From NCBI GenBank assembly GCA_001799195.1, contig MGSU01000127.1:1-6916 (forward strand): a stretch of DNA of 6,916 bases, read 5' to 3'. Source of the stretch: Deltaproteobacteria bacterium RIFOXYA12_FULL_61_11. Its GTDB lineage: Bacteria; Bdellovibrionota_F; JAHFAK01; YA12-FULL-61-11. The stretch's first letter is position 1. Every line of letters starts with the position of its first letter. A program made the position numbers and the translations under genes. Of this stretch, positions 1 through 5,055 are shown one piece after another. The notes under the pieces were generated by a model. That model saw only the letters and a program-made list of their open reading frames with translations, did no database searches and was not told the DNA's origin.

Positions 1-465
1 GGTGTAGACGATGGGTTTACCTGTGCAAAGGTGCTCCTCGCCGAGGCGATCGATGATCTCGGTACCCGAGGCGGCGACATTGCCAAGATAGCCGAAACCG
101 GTAGCGTGGGTGAAACGTTGGAGGAGTTCCTCGGGGAACCCCTGCGGAAAGGTCGCGAAGGGAACAGCGGTGATCAACCCGGCGAGTTCCCAGTGCCCTG
201 TCGTCGTGTCTTTACCTGCGGATCGTTCACGCATCTTGCCGTGAGCTCCTTTCGGGTTGGACACAGGTGGCAATCCCTCGAGGGGGGCGATGGCGCCGAG
301 GCCAAGGTCGCCGAGGGTTTTGAGTGCGCTGAGACCACCACCATGGCGCGCGATGTTGCCCAGGGTATCGGCACCCTGATCTCCGTAGTCGGCAGCGTCC
401 GGCAAGGCTCCGATCCCTACACTGTCCAGGACGAGGAGCAGGACTCTCGTGATAGGGGAGTTCAT
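1..465 (-). CDS. deoB: Phosphopentomutase, N-terminal part (runs off left edge)
   Basis: Phosphopentomutase interconverts (deoxy)ribose 1-phosphate and 5-phosphate in the cytoplasm, linking nucleoside breakdown to the pentose phosphate pathway. Only the first 155 residues are in the window and the frame stays open to base 1. The start carries the family signature VLDSVGIGALPDA (Asp14 fits the metal-binding aspartate), then GADTLGNIA near residues 31-39 and GKDTTTGHWE at 84-93. That last motif holds the threonine phosphorylated in the alkaline-phosphatase-superfamily mechanism; Thr87 is the likely equivalent. The usual length is about 390-400 residues, so well over half is missing. The ATG overlaps the stop of the upstream hydrolase gene as ATGA, with GGAG (474-477) 8 nt before it, so translational coupling is likely. 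No other family fits these motifs. Confidence 0.95.
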   Translation of the reverse strand, partial: MNSPITRVLLLVLDSVGIGALPDAADYGDQGADTLGNIARHGGGLSALKTLGDLGLGAIAPLEGLPPVSNPKGAHGKMRERSAGKDTTTGHWELAGLITAVPFATFPQGFPEELLQRFTHATGFGYLGNVAASGTEIIDRLGEEHLCTGKPIVYT

Positions 466-1331
466 AGTTCGAGCTCCATGCCTTCGCGTGCAGCCATACA
501 CTCGATACCGGTGTCACCCATGATAATGGCTCTTTCCTGGGTTGCGACTTCCATTTTGGTGACGATGTCGTCGGTATGGGTCGGATCATGATGGAACAGT
601 ACCAGTTTTTTGACCTTGGCTTCGACTGCGTAAGCGAGGGCATGGGCAATGCTGGAATGGCCCCAACCGCGGCACTTGGGATATTCTTTTTCCGTATACT
701 GGGAGTCAGCGATGAGGATCTCGGTGCCATAGAATAATTTTTTGAAATCATTTGATATTGTGTTAACATGACAGGTCACCGGGTGGACAATCTCGCTCGG
801 TGGTTCGTGGTCCGTGGCGAACACGATGACCTTGCCCTGGTGTTCGATGCGATAACCGAGGGTGTTGGTGGGGTGATTGAGGTAGCAGTAGGTGATGGTC
901 GCCTCTCCAAGGGTCAAGGGGATTCCATCGAGGTTGTTGAAGGTCAGGGTCGCGGCCATTTGGGATAGAGAAACCGGGAAGTAATCGAGATCCATCTGGC
1001 CTTCGAAGAGTTGGTCGAGGGTCTTTCCGGTGTTGCTGAGCCCCCCATAGATATCGAAGTGGTTACCTGGCCGGAAGGCAGGTTCGAAGAAGGGAAAGCC
1101 CTGGATGTGGTCCCAATGCGTGTGACTGATGAACAAGGAAGCGCGGATCGATTTGTTGCGGAACCGTTTGTTCAGGGAGCTGCCGAGTTCGCGCAGACCC
1201 GAACCGGCATCGAAAATCAGCAGTTCCTCTCCGGCCTCGATCTCGACACAGGTGGTATTGCCGCCGAAGATACTGGTGGCATGACCGGGAGTGGGAATGG
1301 ACCCACGTGTGCCCCAGAACCTGACGATCAT
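462..1331 (-). CDS. Metallo-beta-lactamase-fold hydrolase (Lactamase_B_2 / PhnP-like superfamily)
   Basis: The 289-residue soluble protein begins with MIVRFWGTRGSIPTPG, the hallmark opening of a bacterial MBL-fold hydrolase group. Metal ligands are visible: HTHWDH at 70-75 (H70, H72, D74, H75), H153 in LNHPTNTLGY, D174 in FATDHE, and H247/H248 in LFHHDP. RGWGHSS at 221-227 is also typical. No signal peptide or membrane segment is seen. Members are annotated as phosphodiesterases or simply MBL hydrolases; the substrate here cannot be read from sequence. The frame extends 36 codons further upstream, but ATG 1331 has GGAGG 7 nt before it and begins exactly at the conserved N-terminus, so I chose it. 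Its stop overlaps the deoB start by 4 nt, suggesting one transcript and a link to pentose-phosphate or nucleoside metabolism (inference). Confidence 0.92.
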   Translation of the reverse strand: MIVRFWGTRGSIPTPGHATSIFGGNTTCVEIEAGEELLIFDAGSGLRELGSSLNKRFRNKSIRASLFISHTHWDHIQGFPFFEPAFRPGNHFDIYGGLSNTGKTLDQLFEGQMDLDYFPVSLSQMAATLTFNNLDGIPLTLGEATITYCYLNHPTNTLGYRIEHQGKVIVFATDHEPPSEIVHPVTCHVNTISNDFKKLFYGTEILIADSQYTEKEYPKCRGWGHSSIAHALAYAVEAKVKKLVLFHHDPTHTDDIVTKMEVATQERAIIMGDTGIECMAAREGMELEL

Positions 1332-1373
1332 CCTCAGTCCTCCGCAGTGCGCAGCATCACGACGACCATTGCT

Positions 1374-1397
1374 TTGGGAATACAACATTTTTCCCAA
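1374..1397. promoter_or_regulatory. Perfect dyad TTGGGAA-N10-TTCCCAA, candidate operator
   Basis: Two exact 7-bp inverted arms, 1374-1380 and 1391-1397, are separated by 10 bp. The centres of the arms are about 17 bp apart, so they do not sit exactly one or two helical turns apart. The dyad lies inside the spacer and over the -10 of the putative hydrolase promoter, where a bound regulator would block or steer RNA polymerase. In RNA it could also form a stem with a 10-nt loop, but no T-run marks it as a terminator in the right place. Confidence 0.4.
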
Positions 1398-1406
1398 CGA
1401 TGTAAA
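1379..1406 (-). promoter_or_regulatory. Putative sigma70-type promoter of the hydrolase-deoB unit
   Basis: Reading the minus strand, TTTACA (1406-1401, five of six matches to TTGACA) lies 16 nt before TGTATT (1384-1379, four of six matches to TATAAT). Transcription would start near 1372, giving a leader of about 40 nt before ATG 1331. This is by eye only; the -10 box is weak and a 16-nt spacer is slightly short. Confidence 0.4.
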
Positions 1407-1498
1407 GGAATATGGACCAAGAGCTGGATTGTCGGGCATTGTTATCCTTCTTTGGAGAATTCAGTGGAAATCCGCCCGGAAAAGTAAATACTCGCAGT

Positions 1499-1530
1499 AT
1501 GAGGATGCCCGTTACCTGAGGAATCCTCAT
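1499..1530 (+). promoter_or_regulatory. Competing hairpins in the leader of the 456-residue protein
   Basis: ATGAGGAT (1499-1506) is exactly complementary to ATCCTCAT (1523-1530) with a 16-nt loop. A second copy, TGAGGA (1517-1522), can instead pair with the same 3-prime arm (TCCTCA, 1524-1529), forming a near-continuous 13-bp palindrome. The two pairings are mutually exclusive in RNA; as DNA, the tight palindrome could be a protein site. It lies 54 nt before the chosen GTG start. No U-run follows, so a simple terminator is unlikely. Confidence 0.3.
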
Positions 1531-1565
1531 GGCCTCGGTGGTTGGATGGGAACTGTTACTCGAGC

Positions 1566-1574
1566 GAGGAGGAG
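1566..1574 (+). promoter_or_regulatory. Ribosome binding site deciding the GTG start at 1585
   Basis: GAGGAGGAG is the only strong purine-rich Shine-Dalgarno match between 1500 and 1600. Its last base lies 10 nt before GTG 1585, while ATG 1546 has no comparable site (nearest GAGGA more than 20 nt away). The spacing is slightly long but workable. Confidence 0.5.
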
Positions 1575-1584
1575 TGCGAAGAAC

Positions 1585-2955
1585 GTGGGCTATCGGACCT
1601 TCTCGGTGTTTTTCCTGGCCTGTTGGTGCAGCGGTGTTGCCGCCGCTCCTGTTTCTGTGTTGCCCGATCACCCCTTCGGCGATCAACGCTACTCCCTCGA
1701 CGAACGGTTCTCGCTCGATCTGCTCACCGGTCTCGAACCGGTAGGAGGGCCGGGAGCTGAAGATGTCTGGTTGGTCTTCGCACCGCGCCTGTCCTACGCT
1801 GCTTCCGGCTTCTTGCTGAGCCTTGGGAACCCGCTCAGGGCTTCCCTAGCAGAACGCAAGCCGGTTCCAGGGATGTTCGATCATTGGCAGGACTGGCTCG
1901 CTCCGATCAGAGAGGTTGCCTATGATAGCGCCGCGTTCCATGTCGGCCTGGGAGTCCTCCGGGACGTCACGTTGGGCTCAGGGACTCTGGTGCGGAACTA
2001 CAGCAGTGCCCTGTTACGTGAGGAGACCAGGGTGGGCTTCCGTCTCTGGACCGACCCGAGGCGTTTGGTCGAGGTACAAGCCTTCTCCGCTTCACCTACT
2101 GAACCCGGACCCTTGGGCACCATGGTCTCCGTAAAACCTTTTCTGAAGACGGCCTCGACCCCGACCCCTCTTCAGAAGATGAGTTTCCGGGGTTCTTCCG
2201 TCGCGCATCTCGATGCACCCGCGAGGTATCATCAGAGCAGCACAGGTATGTCTATACTCGCTGAAGACGGTTGGGGCTACGAGCTCGCCGAGCGCCGGGA
2301 TCTATTTTTTTATGGTGGTGGTCTGACTCTGCCGTTGTTCGAGGATGCTCTCTATCATGTTCATTTCCTGGCCGACCTCAATGCTGTAGGAACCGATGGC
2401 ACGGGATTCCACTACGGAGCAGAGGGAAGCGCCACCGTACCGGGAAACCCCATCGATCAACGTTTGAAGGCCCGGCTCGAGTTGCGTTGGCTCCGTGGGG
2501 AATATCTCCCTGCGTATCTGGACCGCTGGTACGATCTGACCTCCCGCGAGATAAGCGGCCAGGGTGAAGCGAGGACCAAGGTCCAGGTCCTCGACGACCT
2601 GCCCGGTGCGGCCAGGCGGGGATACCTGCTCGAGCTCGGGTATGAGGTGCGCGAGTATCTCGGTCTGGAGCTCGAATACGAGCATCAGGACACCGTCCAT
2701 GGACAGGGATGGTTGGGGACCCTCTGGGCAAGACCGAGGTCACGTTTGCGCCTCGAGTTGACGGTAGGTGCTCCGCCCCTGGTGCGTCCAGGAAGGGATG
2801 GAACCCTGGTGCTCGGTGCGGGGCGCTACGATTTTTCCGATTGTTGGTTCGCCCAAGGGGGGATGTCCTCCCGCTTCGCTTTCAGACATTTCGATGGCGA
2901 GGGGCGTTACAGCCACCTTCTCGGGGCGCTGCTCGCGGTAGGAGCAAAGTTGTGA
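1585..2955 (+). CDS. Uncharacterised exported protein, probable outer-membrane beta-barrel
   Basis: I do not recognise the family. The 456-residue product starts with a classical signal peptide: Arg4, a hydrophobic core at 6-18, and AAA before Pro22 as the cleavage site. The rest is rich in alternating hydrophobic/polar strands (for example LVEVQAFSAS, LFFYGGGLTL, YLLELGYEV, LGLELEYEHQ, LRLELTVG) with glycine, Trp and Tyr, and it ends in LLAVGAKL, as expected of a barrel. A less strand-like stretch lies around residues 165-230. The frame opens at 1291, but the codons before 1585 are non-homologous-looking. GTG 1585 follows GAGGAGGAG (1566-1574), whose in-frame reading would be rare AGG codons, favouring a ribosome site over coding. 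ATG 1546 is the alternative (469 residues, charged extended n-region). The stop is 6 nt from the convergent neighbour's stop. Confidence 0.72.
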   Translation: MGYRTFSVFFLACWCSGVAAAPVSVLPDHPFGDQRYSLDERFSLDLLTGLEPVGGPGAEDVWLVFAPRLSYAASGFLLSLGNPLRASLAERKPVPGMFDHWQDWLAPIREVAYDSAAFHVGLGVLRDVTLGSGTLVRNYSSALLREETRVGFRLWTDPRRLVEVQAFSASPTEPGPLGTMVSVKPFLKTASTPTPLQKMSFRGSSVAHLDAPARYHQSSTGMSILAEDGWGYELAERRDLFFYGGGLTLPLFEDALYHVHFLADLNAVGTDGTGFHYGAEGSATVPGNPIDQRLKARLELRWLRGEYLPAYLDRWYDLTSREISGQGEARTKVQVLDDLPGAARRGYLLELGYEVREYLGLELEYEHQDTVHGQGWLGTLWARPRSRLRLELTVGAPPLVRPGRDGTLVLGAGRYDFSDCWFAQGGMSSRFAFRHFDGEGRYSHLLGALLAVGAKL

Positions 2956-2961
2956 AGGAAT

Positions 2962-3804
2962 TCAGAGTTTGACGATCAAGGACATGCTCGGTCCGACGAA
3001 GACAGTAACATCTTGTTTTGCATTGAAATATTCGAAGTTCATGCCGAGGTTGAGTTCGACCGGTACTTGCAGAGCATAGCTGTATTCCAACCCCATGCGG
3101 AGGGCCAGAGCCTTTTCGGTGACCTCGGGAAGACTGAGGGTTTCGTAGCCGGCAAGGCTGGTCCCCTTGGTCATGGTGAAGAACGGGAAATAATCGAGAT
3201 GGTACCGGAGTCCGTGGCGAGTGTCGCTGGTGAGCGGAAAGGAATGTTGGAGGGAACCGAACCAGCCCTCGAAGCGGCCCATTCCCTGGATCCCCATGTG
3301 TTCCGTCACAAAGGTTGTTTCAAAACAATAGTAGCCCCCAACGATGTTGAGGTCGCGATGCAGGTCCAAGCCTGCGTGGAGTTCCGTCCGGCTCGCTGGA
3401 CCAACACCGCTGTCGTCCATGCCTCCCTGCGCTTCGAACCAGGTGATGCCGCGCATATAGGACCCACCTAAGAACAGTCGTTGCAAACCCAACCGGACTC
3501 TGGGCCCCACCTCACCGGTCTGCATCACCGGCGGCATCATCGAGTACACGTTCGATCTGAAATCGAAGAGCCAATATTCGATGGCCACATCCGTCCATAG
3601 TTGCGATCGCGAGGTCGCGATTCTGCGATAGCGTGGGAGCACCCTCGACGTGTCTTCGGAATACACCGTTGGATCAGTGGGGCTTTCCGCCCCTACCCGT
3701 GGAGCCAGAGCCTCACCAGCCCGACCTGGAATGGCCGCTTCCTGGCTTGCTATTGCGCTGAGAATCCAAGAGGCTAGGAGAATCTTCAGCACGAGGCGAG
3801 GCAT
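2962..3804 (-). CDS. Probable outer-membrane beta-barrel protein, paralogue A (280 aa)
   Basis: Family not recognised. ATG 3804 has AGGAG 5 nt upstream and starts a signal peptide (positive residues at 3 and 7, hydrophobic core, cleavage near AIA at 17-19), so the 23-codon upstream extension is rejected. After a low-complexity linker (20-55), the mature part begins at YRR (59-61) and continues in amphipathic strands to the C-terminal VKL. Key motifs are YWLF (77-80), YSMMPPVMQTG (87-97), FLGGSY (111-116), AGLDLHRDL (134-142), HLDYFP (192-197) and DVTVFVGP (265-272). These recur in the gene at 3955-4761, about 45% identical over some 205 residues by hand alignment. It lies 150 nt downstream of that paralogue on the same strand and converges with the plus-strand barrel gene. 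Role unknown; transport, adhesion or structure are all possible. Confidence 0.8.
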   Translation of the reverse strand: MPRLVLKILLASWILSAIASQEAAIPGRAGEALAPRVGAESPTDPTVYSEDTSRVLPRYRRIATSRSQLWTDVAIEYWLFDFRSNVYSMMPPVMQTGEVGPRVRLGLQRLFLGGSYMRGITWFEAQGGMDDSGVGPASRTELHAGLDLHRDLNIVGGYYCFETTFVTEHMGIQGMGRFEGWFGSLQHSFPLTSDTRHGLRYHLDYFPFFTMTKGTSLAGYETLSLPEVTEKALALRMGLEYSYALQVPVELNLGMNFEYFNAKQDVTVFVGPSMSLIVKL

Positions 3805-3908
3805 GCTCACTCCTGGAACGATCGATGTTCTAGGACCGAACTGCAAGAAGTGAACCTCGCTCGGTCGTCCCAAGTAGGGGCTGCGAATGCGACAGTGCAG
3901 AGGGGGGC

Positions 3909-3930
3909 ACGACCCTCATGGAGAGGTCGT
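3909..3930. other. Small hairpin between the two paralogues
   Basis: ACGACC (3909-3914) pairs exactly with GGTCGT (3925-3930), and CTC/GAG inside can extend the stem across a one-base bulge. It follows the stop of the 268-residue paralogue by about 25 nt in the minus-strand transcript. It lacks a T-run, so it may be a weak or Rho-type transcript-end structure, or merely an mRNA-stabilising stem. The rest of the 150-nt gap shows nothing I can support. Confidence 0.3.
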
Positions 3931-3954
3931 AGGGCTAGGCGTTGTCGTACAGGG

Positions 3955-4761
3955 TCAGATTTTGTAATTCAAAGCCATACGAGGACCGTAAAACACGGTC
4001 ACGTCGGTCTCGGCGGTGAACATTTCGAGGTTCAGACCGAGGCTGAGATCGAGAGCATTGTCGAAAGCATGGACATAGGCCAAGGAGGTGCGCATCGAAG
4101 TCCCGTACTTGACCACTTCCGGGAGATGGAGAGTGCGATACCCTACTATGGCCACGCCTTTGACCTGTTTGGCAGCGGGGAAGATGTCGAGGTTGTATTC
4201 CAGGGCATGGGTGGTGGAGAGGTCCAGAGGAACCTTGTGCATGATGGAAGCGAAAAGGCCGGAGAAGGCCATTTTAGGGGATAACCCCATTTCCGTAGTG
4301 AGGTCGGTGTCGAAGGAATAATACCCCACGGCGAGGTAGAGGTCGCGGTGCAGGTCAATACCTGCCATCGCTTCCATGCGAGTGACCAAGCCGTTGCCCT
4401 TGTCGGCCATGTCGGGTTCTGCACTCTCGACCCAAGCGAGGGCCTTACTGTACTGACCGCCGAGGAAACAGCGACCGAAACCAAGCCTGAGTACCGGTGC
4501 CAAGTGGCCGGTTTGCATCGAGGGCGGTAACATGCTGTACATGTTCTGGTAAAGATTGAATAGCCAATAGCGGAATCCCGCGTTGACCCAGAAGCTCTCT
4601 TTGGAGAGCCGGGCTCTCCGGTACAGCGGCGCGCTGGTGGATAACGTGTGGTGGGTCGAGAGTTCGAGTTCCGGAGATGACGAGGGTGTTGCTTCGGTTA
4701 TCGCACCGGCAGGACCGGAGAGAAGCAAAAAAAAGAGAATAATCAGCGCGCTGCGCAGCAT
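3955..4761 (-). CDS. Probable outer-membrane beta-barrel protein, paralogue B (268 aa)
   Basis: Family not recognised. The signal peptide is clear: Arg3, a long hydrophobic core (5-15) and AGA at 18-20. ATG 4761 has a GAGGGGGG-type site 4 nt before it. After a Ser/Thr/Pro-rich linker (21-45), the barrel-like part starts at YRR (47-49) and carries YWLF (65-68), YSMLPPSMQTG (75-85), FLGGQY (99-104), AGIDLHRDL (133-141), LDIFP and DVTVFYGP, ending in YKI. The order and spacing match the 280-residue neighbour, so the pair is a tandem duplication that has diverged substantially. The divergence is greatest in the linker and in the loop after residue 110, where the two differ in length and charge; these would be extracellular loops if the barrel model is right. 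It probably heads a two-gene minus-strand unit. Confidence 0.8.
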   Translation of the reverse strand: MLRSALIILFFLLLSGPAGAITEATPSSSPELELSTHHTLSTSAPLYRRARLSKESFWVNAGFRYWLFNLYQNMYSMLPPSMQTGHLAPVLRLGFGRCFLGGQYSKALAWVESAEPDMADKGNGLVTRMEAMAGIDLHRDLYLAVGYYSFDTDLTTEMGLSPKMAFSGLFASIMHKVPLDLSTTHALEYNLDIFPAAKQVKGVAIVGYRTLHLPEVVKYGTSMRTSLAYVHAFDNALDLSLGLNLEMFTAETDVTVFYGPRMALNYKI

Positions 4762-4966
4762 GAACCCCCCTCAAGGGAGTGTCTCGAATCCGAGATACCC
4801 CAACACTAAGGCAGAAACGTAGCAGGGGTGTGGCAAGAAGGCAAGCATTTCTCGTGACGTTCCTAATCGACTGTCCATTACCAGGGGTAGCAGTCGTGCT
4901 CACGGGAGGTGCATCATGCTCGAAACCAACGCCATTTGGCTCCGGCGGAAATAACAAAATGAAGTT

Positions 4967-4984
4967 AATTTAATATGTTAAATT
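4967..4984. promoter_or_regulatory. AT-rich perfect dyad AATTTAA-TATG-TTAAATT
   Basis: Exact 7-bp inverted arms flank a 4-bp centre, in the only strongly AT-rich block of an otherwise GC-leaning window. The position, about 70-90 nt before the tetrad-repeat gene start, suits a regulator site or upstream promoter element. No protein partner can be named. Confidence 0.35.
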
Positions 4985-4990
4985 GGCATG

Positions 4991-5006
4991 AAGGTTGATT
5001 AACCTT
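4991..5006. promoter_or_regulatory. Perfect dyad AAGGTT-GATT-AACCTT
   Basis: Exact 6-bp inverted arms around a 4-bp centre, starting 6 bp after the neighbouring AT-rich dyad. The two dyad centres are 23 bp apart, roughly two helical turns, so two dimers could sit on nearly the same face of the DNA. It could also fold as a short tetraloop hairpin if transcribed. Confidence 0.35.
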
Positions 5007-5035
5007 GGAACGTTCGTATTGCTACGACCTTGGAA
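5003..5035. repeat. Direct repeat ACCTTGGAA, 25-bp period
   Basis: ACCTTGGAA occurs at 5002-5010 and again at 5027-5035, exact over 9 bp with starts 25 bp apart. The second copy ends 8 nt before the GGGAGGT ribosome site. This could be a pair of activator half-sites or chance; the first copy overlaps the right arm of the dyad at 4991-5006. Confidence 0.3.
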
Positions 5036-5055
5036 GCGTACTCGGGAGGTTTGTC

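Larger units (their letters stand above)
4762..5055. other. Divergent intergenic region
   Basis: This stretch of about 290 nt separates the minus-strand barrel gene from the plus-strand tetrad-repeat gene. Short frames here have no ribosome sites or protein-like composition. It holds a 5-bp hairpin TCTCG-AATC-CGAGA (4782-4795) just upstream of the barrel gene's ribosome site, an AT-rich block around 4950-5005 with two perfect dyads, and a 9-bp direct repeat near the right end. Promoters for both flanking genes must lie here or nearby, but I found no convincing pair of sigma70 boxes on either strand. Confidence 0.6.

Noticed and set aside
31-591. Plus-strand frame of 186 codons at the left end
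   Set aside because: It lies antisense to deoB and the end of the hydrolase gene, both of which have unmistakable family motifs; its own product looks like no protein family.
1594-1632. Possible lipobox around the cysteines of the 456-residue protein's signal peptide
   Set aside because: Cys13 and Cys15 lie inside the hydrophobic core and the residues before them (FLA, CW) do not fit the lipobox; AAA followed by Pro fits signal peptidase I better.
2956-2961. Terminator between the convergent genes
   Set aside because: The gap is only 6 nt and no hairpin with a T-run spans it.
3603-3610. GCGATCGC octamer, which resembles the cyanobacterial HIP1 element
   Set aside because: I noticed it only once, inside a coding sequence (Thr-Ser-Arg-Ser-Gln codons); one copy carries no taxonomic weight.
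3013-4530. Plus-strand frames of 60-152 codons across the paralogue pair
   Set aside because: They are antisense to two genes whose homology to each other at protein level proves the minus-strand reading.
4445-4973. Frames of 64-170 codons reaching into the divergent intergenic region
   Set aside because: They have no ribosome site or signal of selection, and their composition is like translated non-coding DNA.
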